NCBI RefSeq assembly: GCF_001613365.1
Contig: NZ_BDCF01000012.1
Span: 62,001 to 126,000 of the forward strand
DNA length: 64,000 bases
Direction of reading: 5' to 3'
Source: Nocardia xishanensis NBRC 101358
GTDB taxonomy: Bacteria > Actinomycetota > Actinomycetes > Mycobacteriales > Mycobacteriaceae
Shown here: positions 9,373-16,760 of the stretch, piece after piece
Numbering within the stretch: position 1 is the first letter of the stretch
Layout: the number at the start of each line of letters is the position of its first letter
Made by a program: the position numbers and the translations under genes
The notes under the pieces: generated by a model
Databases searched by the model: none
The model's input: the letters and a program-made list of their open reading frames with translations, nothing else
What the model was told of the DNA's origin: nothing

Positions 9373-9388
9373 ACAACACGACATGTTG
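9373..9388 (-). promoter_or_regulatory. Candidate NrdR box 2 (weaker)
   Basis: ACAACACGACATGTTG is an imperfect inverted repeat (CAACA/TGTTG). Its centre is 29 bp from box 1. NrdR boxes normally occur in pairs about three helical turns apart, so this is the likely second site, though its core departs from consensus. Confidence 0.4.
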
Positions 9389-9572
9389 CGAGTCGCACAG
9401 GTGTAATTCCACCGCGAGAAGTACCAGGACGCTCGATTCGCAACCCGACACGTCCGTGGTGCAGATCACAATTCCGTACCGTAGCGCTCTCCCAGCAAAC
9501 TCTTCTGTCACACCTGCCACCGCTGTCTCGTCTACCCCTTATGGGACATTCCGACACACCGGAAACACGAGA

Positions 9573-9603
9573 CCGCCCCCGTCCGAGTAGAGGACGGGGG
9601 CGG
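9573..9603 (-). terminator. Strong terminator after the FMN reductase gene
   Basis: CCGCCCCCGTCC (9573-9584) and GGACGGGGGCGG (9592-9603) form a perfect 12-bp stem around a 7-nt loop, 37 bp beyond the stop codon of the minus-strand reductase gene. Confidence 0.8.
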
Positions 9604-9639
9604 CCATGGCGGACGGCGCGCACCATCATCGGAGAGCGA

Positions 9640-10266
9640 TCAGGCGGACACCAACTGCCCGCGCGCGGCCTCGACCAGTTCGTGCACCGTGGCGCCGAGC
9701 TGAGTGAGCGCCTCCGCGTCCTCGCGCGGGTGCGCGGCGCCGAAACGCTCGCCGATCACGCCGAAGTGGGCGTGCGCGGCCTCGACGACCTTGCCGCCGG
9801 CGACGCCGACCGCCTTGACCGCGTCGCCGTGCGCCCACTGCGCCGCGTTCGGACTGATGGATGCGCTCACGATGGCGACGGCCTTGTCCTTGAGTGCGCC
9901 GACACCGTACGGCCGCGAGGTCCAGTCGATGGCGTTCTTCAGCACCGCCGACAGCGTGCCGTTGTACTCCGGGGTCACCAAGAGGACGCCGTCGGCTCCG
10001 GCGACCGCGTCACGCAAGCGCTGCGCGGCGGCAGGTACGGCGCCGGGAACGTCGATGTCCTCGTTGTAGAACGGAATGTCGGCGAGGCCCTCGTAGATCG
10101 TCACCTCGACACCGTCCGGCGCGGTCTGCACGGCGGCCTCGGCCAGCTGCCGGTTGATCGACGCGGCGCGCAGGCTTCCGACGAGAGCGAGGATGCGGGT
10201 CTGACTCATGCCTTCGGCATTCGCCAGGGACGCTGTATTGATGATTCGCTCGCTTCGCTCACTCAT
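9640..10266 (-). CDS. NADPH-dependent FMN reductase-like flavoprotein with MSERSERI leader extension
   Basis: A flavodoxin-fold NAD(P)H-dependent FMN/quinone reductase. The core MSQTRILALVGSLRAASINR has the GSLRxxSxN phosphate-binding motif, and LLVTPEYNGTLSAVLKNAID is the family FMN-binding block. Two in-frame starts exist. ATG 10266 has a good ribosome-binding site (AGGAG, 5-nt gap) and adds 19 residues beginning MSERSERI. ATG 10209 begins the conserved fold directly but has no properly spaced site. The 57-bp extension resembles short sequences at two other gene starts in this window. It is divergent from a TetR gene that probably controls it through the shared 96-bp region. Confidence 0.85.
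   Translation of the reverse strand: MSERSERIINTASLANAEGMSQTRILALVGSLRAASINRQLAEAAVQTAPDGVEVTIYEGLADIPFYNEDIDVPGAVPAAAQRLRDAVAGADGVLLVTPEYNGTLSAVLKNAIDWTSRPYGVGALKDKAVAIVSASISPNAAQWAHGDAVKAVGVAGGKVVEAAHAHFGVIGERFGAAHPREDAEALTQLGATVHELVEAARGQLVSA
10210..10266 (-). repeat. Copy A of dispersed ATGAG start-codon element (57 bp)
   Basis: Read on the minus strand, the element runs from ATGAGTGAGCGAAGCGAGCG to the base before a second ATGAGT. It shares the 14-mer AGCGAGCGAATCAT with the copy at 16680 and the ending GGC-ATGAG with the copy at 59444. The two ends carry the same six bases ATGAGT, as if the start codon had been duplicated. Confidence 0.6.
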
Positions 10267-10315
10267 GACAACTCCTGGTGTACTGAATGTGGTGTCCGAA
10301 CCTTCACCCGACACT

Positions 10316-10335
10316 AACCGGACTTCGGTCCGATT
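10316..10335. promoter_or_regulatory. Palindromic operator between FMN reductase and TetR genes
   Basis: CGGAC (10319-10323) and GTCCG (10328-10332) flank TTCG, and the outer AA/TT also match, giving a 20-bp near-palindrome. It lies 28 bp before the TetR start and about 50 bp before the reductase start, a suitable position for control of both genes. Confidence 0.65.
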
Positions 10336-10362
10336 ACTTCCCATCGAGACCGTGAGAGGGCT

Positions 10363-11031
10363 GTGAACTACCCCACACCGTCCCCCGGCGAACCGACGCG
10401 CGAGCGTCCGCTCCTGCGTATCGGCACGCCGCTGCCGGGGACCGCCGAGCCCACCGAACGCGCCGACGCGGCACGCAACCGGCGACTGTTGCTGGACGCC
10501 GCACAGGATCTGGTCCGCGACCACGGCGTCGACGGACTCACGATGGACGAGCTGGCCAAGCGCGCAGGCGTCGGCAAAGGCACCGTCTTCCGCCGATTCG
10601 GCAGCCGCTCCGGACTGATGCGCGCGCTTCTCGACCATTCCGAGCAGAAATATCAAGCGGCCTTCATGTTCGGGCCGCCGCCGCTCGGTCCTGGCGCACC
10701 CCCGGTGGACCGGCTCATCGCGTTCGGGCGCGCCAGGATCTCCGACATCGAGGTGGAGGGCGACCTGCACCGTGCCGCCGAAGTCAGCGAGGCGGGCGAT
10801 CGCTACACCGGAGCGCCGTACAACCTGTTGAAGGCGCACGTCTCGATGCTGCTGCGGCAGGCGGACGCGGCGGGCGAATTACCGCTGCTCGCCGACAGCC
10901 TGCTCGCCACGCTCGACGCGCCGCTGCTGATGTACCAGTTCAAGGTTCTCGGATACAGCGCGCGGCAGGTCGGGGACAACTGGGAAGCGTTCGTTCGCGG
11001 GGTTGTCTCGGCGAACGCGCCAGTAGAGTGA
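10363..11031 (+). CDS. TetR family regulator (222 aa)
   Basis: A one-component repressor. After a proline-rich tail of about 35 residues, the helix-turn-helix domain runs from ADAARNRRLLLDAAQDLV to MDELAKRAGVGKGTVFRRF (about residues 38-85). The all-helical C-terminal part would bind the ligand and form the dimer. The start is GTG at 10363 after GAGAGGG. It is divergent from an FMN reductase gene with a 20-bp palindrome between them, so it probably represses that gene and itself. nadE follows after 6 bp, so the two are likely co-transcribed; any link to NAD supply is inference. Confidence 0.88.
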   Translation: MNYPTPSPGEPTRERPLLRIGTPLPGTAEPTERADAARNRRLLLDAAQDLVRDHGVDGLTMDELAKRAGVGKGTVFRRFGSRSGLMRALLDHSEQKYQAAFMFGPPPLGPGAPPVDRLIAFGRARISDIEVEGDLHRAAEVSEAGDRYTGAPYNLLKAHVSMLLRQADAAGELPLLADSLLATLDAPLLMYQFKVLGYSARQVGDNWEAFVRGVVSANAPVE

Positions 11032-11037
11032 CGTGCC

Positions 11038-11862
11038 ATGGCTAGTCTGCGCGAACAGATCATCACCGAATTGGGCGTCCAGCCGACGATCGAACCGAAG
11101 GTCGAGGTGCGTCGCCGGATCGATTTCCTCAAGGACTATCTGCGCGCAACGCCGGCAAAAGGTTTCGTGCTCGGCATCAGCGGCGGCCAGGACAGCGCGC
11201 TGACCGGACGGTTGTGCCAGCTCGCCGCCGAGGAACTGCGGGCCGACGGCTTCGACGCCGGCTTCGTCGCGGTACGGCTGCCCTACGGCGTCCAGTCCGA
11301 CGAGGCCGACGCCAGAATCGCGATGACCTTCATCGCGCCCGACCGCGCCGTAGTTGTCAACGTCCGTCCCGGCGCCAACGCGGTGGCGGCCGAGACCGCG
11401 TCCGCGTTGAAGGTGAGCAAGCTGCGCGATTTCGTGCGCGGCAACATCAAGGCCCGCGAGCGCATGGTGATCCAGTACGCCATCGCCGGTGAGGAGAATC
11501 TGCTCGTGGTCGGCACCGACCACGCGGCGGAAGCGGTCACCGGCTTCTTCACCAAGTACGGCGACGGCGGCGTCGACCTGACCCCGCTGACCGGTCTCAC
11601 CAAGCGACAGGGCGCGGCGCTGCTCCAGGAACTCGGCGCACCGGCCAGCATCTGGGCCAAGGTCCCGACGGCCGACCTCGAGGACGACCGGCCCGCGCTC
11701 CCCGACGAGGAGGCGCTCGGCCTGCGCTACAGCGAGATCGACGACTACCTCGAGGGCAAGGACGTCACGCCCGAGGTGGCCGAGCGGGTGGAGCGGATCT
11801 TCCGCAACACCAGGCACAAGCGCACGGTGCCGGTGACTCCGCTCGACACCTGGTGGCGCTGA
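11038..11862 (+). CDS. nadE: NH3-dependent NAD synthetase NadE (274 aa)
   Basis: NadE catalyses the last step of NAD synthesis: nicotinate adenine dinucleotide + ATP + ammonia to NAD. The P-loop of the ATP pyrophosphatase family is seen as [11 protein letters not shown] (residues 44-54). Further conserved blocks are [45 protein letters not shown] and [11 protein letters not shown] at the C-terminus. There is no glutaminase domain, and length matches the E. coli-type enzyme. M. tuberculosis uses a larger glutamine-dependent NadE, so this ammonia-dependent form may be the sole enzyme or a second one. It lies 6 bp after a TetR gene. Confidence 0.95.
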   Translation: MASLREQIITELGVQPTIEPKVEVRRRIDFLKDYLRATPAKGFVLGISGGQDSALTGRLCQLAAEELRADGFDAGFVAVRLPYGVQSDEADARIAMTFIAPDRAVVVNVRPGANAVAAETASALKVSKLRDFVRGNIKARERMVIQYAIAGEENLLVVGTDHAAEAVTGFFTKYGDGGVDLTPLTGLTKRQGAALLQELGAPASIWAKVPTADLEDDRPALPDEEALGLRYSEIDDYLEGKDVTPEVAERVERIFRNTRHKRTVPVTPLDTWWR

Positions 11863-11953
11863 GCCGGTTTCGGCACGGCGCATTCCGGCGCGGGACGCCG
11901 CTCCGCCACGGAACGAGGCGCTCGGTTTCGAGAACGAGCAAGCGCGCCGGGAT

Positions 11954-13189
11954 CTACTCGGCCGCCTCGACTTCGGCGAGACGGCGCGCAAGGAATCGCC
12001 GCACTTGCTCGTTATCGGCGACGTCCAAGGCAGTCCGGTAGCTGTCAGCGGCCTCGCGTCGCCGTCCCACTCGGCGCAACAGATCGGCCCGCGTGGCCGG
12101 GACCAGGTGGGTCCCGGCCAAGCGCGGATCGTCGGCCACCTCGTCGAGCGCCGCGAGCCCGGCGTCGAATCCACGGGAAAAGCCGACGGCCACAGCCCGA
12201 TTCACCCGGACGGCGGGCGAGCCCGAATACCGCAGCAGCTCGTCGTAACTGTCGACGATGGCGCTCCAGTCGGTATCCGACCAGCTCGGAGCCGTGGCGT
12301 GCGCCGCGGCGATGCGCGCCTGCGCGAGATAGGGCCCGCCGCCGTCGGCCGACGCCGAGACCAGACACGCCAACCCGGCCCTGATCGCAGCGTGGTCCCA
12401 GGCGGACCGGTCCTGGTCCTCCAGCGGAACCAAATCGCCTTCCGCACTGCGCCTTTGCCCGCGCCTGCTGTCCTGCAACAGCATCAGCGCCAGCAGCGCC
12501 CGCGCCTCCGGCTCGCCCGGCAGCAGCCCGCACAGCAACCGGCCGAGCCGAATCGCTTCGTCGCACAACTCGTCTCGCACCGCCGACGGACCAGAGGTCG
12601 CGAAGTAACCCTCGGTGAACACCAGGTACACGCACGCGAGCACTGGAGGCATTCGCTCCGGCAGCAGGTGCGCCCGCGGCACGCGCAGCGGGATACCGGC
12701 CTGCCTGATCTTCGTCTTCGCGCGGGAGAGCCGTTGCGCCACAGTGTGTTCCGGCTGAAGGAAGGCCCTGGCGATCTCCGCGGTGCGCAAACCGCACACC
12801 AGCCGCAATGTCAACGCGACCTGCGACGGCCGCGACAGCGCGGGATGGCAGCAGGTGAAGATCATCCGTAGCTGATCGTCCGGCACCGGTGACACCTCGA
12901 CCTCCTCGATCGGCGCCTGCGCCGCGACAGCGTCGTATTCCTTGGCCGCCCGCGCCGACTCGCGCCGCAGCCGGTCCAGCGCCCGATGCCGAGCCGCGGT
13001 GGTGATCCACGCGCCAGGATTCGCTGGTGTGCCACGTTCGGGCCAGGTGCGCAGCGCGTCGGCGAACGCCTCGTGCACCGCGTCCTCGGCGAGCGCGATG
13101 TCACCGACCATCCTGGCGACGGTGGCGAGAGCCCGGCCGAACTCGGCGCGATAGACGGCGTCGATTTCCGCGGCCGGGCCCGTGGTCAC
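11954..13189 (-). CDS. ECF42-type RNA polymerase sigma factor (411 aa)
   Basis: Sigma region 2 (about residues 10-80, with DIALAEDAVHEAFADALRTW and WITTAARHRALDRLRR) and region 4 (about 110-165, with LRLVCGLRTAEIARAFL and QRLSRAKTKIR) are followed by a long C-terminal domain of about 230 residues with helical, TPR-like repeats. This architecture and the upstream DGPF gene define the ECF42 group, which is controlled through its C-terminal extension rather than a classical membrane anti-sigma factor. GTG start at 13189, 2 bp after the DGPF stop, so the genes are translationally linked. Confidence 0.9.
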   Translation of the reverse strand: MTTGPAAEIDAVYRAEFGRALATVARMVGDIALAEDAVHEAFADALRTWPERGTPANPGAWITTAARHRALDRLRRESARAAKEYDAVAAQAPIEEVEVSPVPDDQLRMIFTCCHPALSRPSQVALTLRLVCGLRTAEIARAFLQPEHTVAQRLSRAKTKIRQAGIPLRVPRAHLLPERMPPVLACVYLVFTEGYFATSGPSAVRDELCDEAIRLGRLLCGLLPGEPEARALLALMLLQDSRRGQRRSAEGDLVPLEDQDRSAWDHAAIRAGLACLVSASADGGGPYLAQARIAAAHATAPSWSDTDWSAIVDSYDELLRYSGSPAVRVNRAVAVGFSRGFDAGLAALDEVADDPRLAGTHLVPATRADLLRRVGRRREAADSYRTALDVADNEQVRRFLARRLAEVEAAE

Positions 13190-13191
13190 CG

Positions 13192-13899
13192 TCAGTCGCC
13201 CAGTTCTACGATCCGACGCACCTCGGTGCGCCCGCGCTCACCCAGGGGAATCGCGGCCGCGATCTCGGCCGCCTCCGCCCGGCTCGCCGCCGCGAACAGA
13301 TACAGGCCGTCGATCACCTCGGCGAATTCGGCGAACGGACCGTCGGTCAGCAGCAATTCACCGTCGCGGACCCGCACCGTGGTCGCCGAGGACGGCGGTT
13401 GCAACGCACCGCCGCCACGGATCGCCGCCGCGTACTTCGCGCCGAACCGTTCGTGCTCGGCCACCCCGGCGTCCCATTCGGGCGAGCCCGGCGCGATCAC
13501 CGCGTCCGGCGCTTCCCACAGCAGCGCCAGCCACCAGTCGGCGCCCGGCATCTCGTGCGGCGACCACATGACCATCGGCCGTACCTCGACCTGCCCGTCC
13601 TGCGCCGCGGGCAGCTGCCGCGCCAGCTCGATCACGGCATCCAGGTCGGCGGCCTCGAAAACATAGAATCCGCCGACCACCTCCGCCTGTTCGGCGAACG
13701 GTCCGTCGGTGATCAACGTCCGCCCGCCCTCGCGGCGCACGTGCATCGCGGACGCGGACGGGTACAGCGCCGCGCCGCCCGCCACCGCGTCACCCGCGCG
13801 CTCGTCGAACGCCTCGTACTTCGCCACCTCGGCATCGAACTCCGCCGTACCGGGCAGCACGCCGCCTTCGCGGCCCACCAATGTCGCCAAGTAGTACAT
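13192..13899 (-). CDS. YCII/DGPF-domain protein, tandem domains (235 aa)
   Basis: Two YCII-related domains are fused: residues about 1-115 and 118-235, each with the diagnostic TDGPFAE motif followed by a (V/I)xGxYxFxA strand. Single-domain versions are the usual partners of ECF42 sigma factors. They are small ferredoxin-like-fold proteins whose biochemical role is unsettled; stress sensing or a small catalytic step are possibilities. The start is ATG at 13899 with GAGGAAGG upstream. It is the first gene of a two-gene operon with the sigma factor. Confidence 0.88.
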   Translation of the reverse strand: MYYLATLVGREGGVLPGTAEFDAEVAKYEAFDERAGDAVAGGAALYPSASAMHVRREGGRTLITDGPFAEQAEVVGGFYVFEAADLDAVIELARQLPAAQDGQVEVRPMVMWSPHEMPGADWWLALLWEAPDAVIAPGSPEWDAGVAEHERFGAKYAAAIRGGGALQPPSSATTVRVRDGELLLTDGPFAEFAEVIDGLYLFAAASRAEAAEIAAAIPLGERGRTEVRRIVELGD

Positions 13900-14022
13900 C
13901 GCGTGATCCTTCCTCGTCGCGAGGGGTCCGATACCCCTTACTACTCGGACGACGAACCGCGCGCCGGGTTCTCTACATCGCGGCGGAAGAAGTCTCCGGC
14001 GAAATCCCGGATGACGCCCGCC

Positions 14023-14265
14023 TCATCCGCCCGCGAACGGCGGGAGCACGTCGACGCGTGGGCTGAGCGCGGAGGACGGGTCGCGGGTCAGTTCGTCGCC
14101 GATCAGGTAGGCGCAGACCCCGAGCATCTTGTCCAGATCGGGGCCGTACGCGGCGGCCAGGCTGGTGCGCAGATCGGCGACCGTGGCGCCCGCGGGCAGG
14201 TCGATCCGCTCGGAATCCTTGCCGACGGCATCGGCGATGGCGGCGAAATAACGGACCTCAACCAC
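14023..14265 (-). CDS. moaD: Molybdopterin synthase sulfur carrier subunit MoaD (80 aa)
   Basis: A ubiquitin-like carrier that delivers sulfur as a C-terminal thiocarboxylate to precursor Z, together with MoaE. The sequence starts [18 protein letters not shown] and ends PPFAGG, with the essential terminal Gly-Gly. GTG start at 14265 overlaps the end of moaA by 8 bp, implying translational coupling. Confidence 0.93.
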   Translation of the reverse strand: MVEVRYFAAIADAVGKDSERIDLPAGATVADLRTSLAAAYGPDLDKMLGVCAYLIGDELTRDPSSALSPRVDVLPPFAGG

Positions 14266-15316
14266 CGATGGCTCCCATCGTGCGTTCCGGCGGGACGAAA
14301 TCCTCGGCGTCGATGCCGTGTCCCGCCCATTTGTTCCACATCGCGCCGCGCCAGATGGTGGCCAGCTCGGCGTCGTCGGCGCCGGACCGCATGGCCTCGC
14401 GCAGATCGAATTCCTGGTCGCTGAACAGACAGGAGCGCAGCATGCCGTCGGCGGTCAACCGGGTGCGGTCGCAGGTGCCGCAGAACTTGCGCGTCACCGT
14501 GGCGATGATGCCCACGGTGGCAGGGCCGCCGTCGACCAGCCACTTCTCGGCGGGTGCGGACGGGTCGGAGCGGCCGACCTCGGTCAGGGTGAACCGGGCG
14601 CCGAGCACGTCGAGCAGTTCGGCGGCGGTCACCATGTTGGCGCGCGCCCACTCGTGGTCGGCGTCGAGCGGCATCTCCTCGATGAACCGCAGCTCGCACT
14701 CCTCGGCCAGGCACCACTGGAGCAGATCCGCCGCGCCGGAGAGGGTTTCGCGCATGAGCACGGCGTTCACCTTGAGCGGCGCCAGCCCGGCGGCGCGGGC
14801 GGCGCGAATGCCCGCCAGCACCGAGTCCAGGCGGTCGCGGCGGGTCAGCTTCGCGAAGCCGTCGCGGTCGACGGTGTCCAGCGAGACGTTCACCCTGCTC
14901 AATCCGGCTGCGGCGAGGCCGCGGGCGCGGCGCTCCAGGCCGACACCGTTGGTGGTCATGGCCAGCGGGATATCGGGCAGCCGCTCGTGGCAACCCGCGA
15001 CGATCTGTTCCAGATCCCGGCGCAGCAGCGGTTCGCCGCCGGTGAACCGCACCTCGCGCACACCGAGCTGCTCCACGGCGAGCACCACCAACCGCACGAT
15101 CTCGGCGACGGTCAGCAGTTCGTCCTTCGGAATCGGCGGCAGCCCCTCTTCCGGCATGCAGTACGTGCAGCGCAGCGAGCACTTCTCGGTGATCGAGACC
15201 CGCAGATCGCGGGCCACCCGTCCGAAACGGTCGACCAGCCAAGGCGTGTCGGGGCGTCCGTCGAGCGAGGGGCGCCCTGATCGCACGGCGGGCATTCCCA
15301 TCTCGACCAACGTCAC
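14258..15316 (-). CDS. moaA: GTP 3',8-cyclase MoaA (radical SAM, 352 aa)
   Basis: MoaA converts GTP to 3',8-cyclo-GTP, the first step of molybdenum cofactor synthesis. The N-terminal radical-SAM cluster motif is [20 protein letters not shown] (CxxxCxxC), FTGGEPLLR binds SAM, and the C-terminal second cluster is in [20 protein letters not shown]. The start is uncertain. A CATACT hexamer lies 6 nt before GTG 15316, suggesting a leaderless mRNA; a TTG at 15310 with GGAAGG six bases upstream is the alternative. It forms a moaA-moaD operon, divergent from moeA and sharing a 114-bp control region. Confidence 0.93.
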   Translation of the reverse strand: MTLVEMGMPAVRSGRPSLDGRPDTPWLVDRFGRVARDLRVSITEKCSLRCTYCMPEEGLPPIPKDELLTVAEIVRLVVLAVEQLGVREVRFTGGEPLLRRDLEQIVAGCHERLPDIPLAMTTNGVGLERRARGLAAAGLSRVNVSLDTVDRDGFAKLTRRDRLDSVLAGIRAARAAGLAPLKVNAVLMRETLSGAADLLQWCLAEECELRFIEEMPLDADHEWARANMVTAAELLDVLGARFTLTEVGRSDPSAPAEKWLVDGGPATVGIIATVTRKFCGTCDRTRLTADGMLRSCLFSDQEFDLREAMRSGADDAELATIWRGAMWNKWAGHGIDAEDFVPPERTMGAIGG

Positions 15317-15322
15317 CCTTCC

Positions 15323-15328
15323 AGTATG
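15323..15328 (-). promoter_or_regulatory. Possible leaderless -10 hexamer for moaA
   Basis: CATACT on the minus strand, 6 nt before the GTG at 15316. It matches TANNNT except for the first base. Confidence 0.35.
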
Positions 15329-15372
15329 ACCGGTCGCGCGCGCGGAACCACGGGCAGCGCCCGGTTCGGCGG

Positions 15373-15404
15373 ATCTCACAAACCCGCATGTCAGGGTGTG
15401 AGAT
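15373..15404. promoter_or_regulatory. Inverted repeat in the moaA-moeA divergent region
   Basis: ATCTCACA (15373-15380) and TGTGAGAT (15397-15404) are perfect 8-bp arms 16 bp apart; CCC/GGG also pair inside. The site lies about 27-58 bp before the predicted moeA transcript start and 57-88 bp from moaA, as expected for a regulator of both operons. Confidence 0.6.
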
Positions 15405-15417
15405 GAAAAGCCCGCAC

Positions 15418-15423
15418 TAAGCT
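15418..15423 (+). promoter_or_regulatory. Leaderless -10 hexamer for moeA
   Basis: TAAGCT, 7 nt before the moeA ATG, with no Shine-Dalgarno sequence between: the geometry of leaderless actinobacterial promoters. Confidence 0.6.
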
Positions 15424-15430
15424 CTGGCCT

Positions 15431-16636
15431 ATGAATTCTCGGCCAGCCAGCGTCTCGGCCCGGTCCGTCGACGAGTACCGCGACAGCATCGAACAGCTGC
15501 TGCGCCCCCTCGCGGCGCGCCCGGTCGAATCCGTCTCGGTGCCCGCCGCGCTCGGCCGCAAGCTGGCCGCCGACATCCGCTCGCCGATCGACCTGCCGGT
15601 GTTCCGCAATTCGGCGATGGACGGCTACGCGGTGCGCGCCGGCGACGTGGCGGTCGCCCCGGTGACGCTGCCGCTGGCCGGTGTCGTCGCCGCGGGACAG
15701 CCGGGACAGGGCCCGCTGCCCGCCGGAGCCGCGCTGAAGGTGATGACCGGCGCGCCGATCCCGCCGGGCGCGGACTGCGTCGTCCCGGTGGAGGACACGC
15801 GGCGCGACGGGAGCGCCGTCACCATCGAACGTGGCCGTGGCGCAGGCGAATTCGTCCGCGAACCAGGCACCGACGTGCGCGCGGGCGCGCTGCTCGTGCC
15901 CGCGGGCGTCGCGCTGACACCGCGGCACATCGCCGCACTGGCGGCGGTCGGTGTGCCGGCGGTGCCGGTCTTCCAGCCGGTGCGCGCCGCGGTCGTCACC
16001 ACCGGCGACGAGCTGGTCCCCGCGGGCCGACCGCTGCGCTCCGGGCAGATCTACGACTCCAACGGCATCGCGCTCGCGGCGGCGCTGGCGGCCAACGGGG
16101 CGGCGGTCGTCTCGGTCGAGCACAGCACCGACGATCCCGCGGTGTTCCGTCGCTTGCTCTCCGCCGCAACGCGTTCCGCCGATCTGGTGTTCACCTCTGG
16201 CGGCGTGTCAAAGGGCGATTTCGAAGTCGTGAAGGACGTACTCGCCGCGCAGGGCGGGCTGTTCGGCTCGGTCGCGGTGCAGCCCGGCGGCCCGCAAGGG
16301 CTGACGGTGCTGGACGGTGTCCCAGTCCTCAGCTTCCCCGGCAATCCGGTGAGCACCATGGTGTCGTTCGAGGTGTTCGCCAGGCCGATGCTGCGGCAGC
16401 TGTCCGGCCTGCCGCCGGTGCGCACCAGCGAGGTGCCGTTGCGCGCGGCGGTGCGCTCTCCCGCCGGACGGCGGCAGTTCCTGCGCGGACGACTCACCGA
16501 GGACGGCGTCGAGCCCGTCGCGGGCGCAGGCTCCCACCTGATCGCGGGCATGGCATGGGCCGACGTGCTGATCGATATTCCCGCCGAGACCACCGAGCTG
16601 GCGGCGGGTGCGCCGGTGCGGGTGCGCGAACTGTGA
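15431..16636 (+). CDS. moeA: Molybdopterin molybdenumtransferase MoeA (401 aa)
   Basis: MoeA inserts molybdate into adenylylated molybdopterin. Typical blocks are visible: [19 protein letters not shown] near residue 60, [19 protein letters not shown] near 105, [12 protein letters not shown] near 190, [12 protein letters not shown] near 255 and [20 protein letters not shown] near 305. All four MoeA domains are covered and length is standard. Translation probably starts on a leaderless mRNA. It is followed by moaC-mog and moaE on the same strand; the 120-bp gap to moaC-mog contains a short leader ORF. Confidence 0.95.
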   Translation: MNSRPASVSARSVDEYRDSIEQLLRPLAARPVESVSVPAALGRKLAADIRSPIDLPVFRNSAMDGYAVRAGDVAVAPVTLPLAGVVAAGQPGQGPLPAGAALKVMTGAPIPPGADCVVPVEDTRRDGSAVTIERGRGAGEFVREPGTDVRAGALLVPAGVALTPRHIAALAAVGVPAVPVFQPVRAAVVTTGDELVPAGRPLRSGQIYDSNGIALAAALAANGAAVVSVEHSTDDPAVFRRLLSAATRSADLVFTSGGVSKGDFEVVKDVLAAQGGLFGSVAVQPGGPQGLTVLDGVPVLSFPGNPVSTMVSFEVFARPMLRQLSGLPPVRTSEVPLRAAVRSPAGRRQFLRGRLTEDGVEPVAGAGSHLIAGMAWADVLIDIPAETTELAAGAPVRVREL

Positions 16637-16679
16637 GCAGGTGCGCACCCGGCCGCGGCGCTGTGCCAGGCTGGTTGAT

Positions 16680-16759
16680 ATGAGCGATCGGAGCGAGCGA
16701 ATCATGGGCCATTGCGCCTCGCGCATGCCGGAGCCGAGCGTCGGCGAGGCGCGGACATG
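16680..16759 (+). repeat. Copy B of dispersed ATGAG start-codon element
   Basis: Runs from ATGAGCGATCGGAGCGAGCG at 16680 to the ATGAG at 16757 that starts moaC-mog. It shares AGCGAGCGAATCAT with copy A and GCCGAGCGTC-N-GCGAGGCG with copy C at 59444, linking the three copies. Confidence 0.6.
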
Positions 16760-16760
16760 A
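16680..16760 (+). CDS. Short leader ORF (26 aa) overlapping the moaC-mog start
   Basis: ATG at 16680 opens a 26-codon frame beginning MSDRSERIMGHCASRM and ending at TGA 16758-16760, which overlaps the moaC-mog ATG at 16757 as ATGA. This is the geometry of translational coupling. It has no good ribosome-binding site and derives from the dispersed ATGAG element, so it may be an accidental ORF, a leader peptide or a start-site feeder for moaC-mog. Confidence 0.4.
   Translation: MSDRSERIMGHCASRMPEPSVGEART

Larger units (their letters stand above)
9110..9639. other. 530-bp gene-free region upstream of nrdH
   Basis: No convincing ORF on either strand. Going away from nrdH, it holds about 230 bp of possible leader, then a candidate pair of NrdR boxes (9344-9388), then featureless sequence, then the terminator of the downstream-encoded FMN reductase gene (9573-9603). 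The nrd promoter is expected near the NrdR boxes, which would give an untranslated leader of roughly 200 bases. Confidence 0.6.

Noticed and set aside
13027..14424. A 465-codon open frame across the DGPF and moaD genes
   Set aside because: Arg-rich shadow frame spanning two unrelated real genes on the opposite strand.
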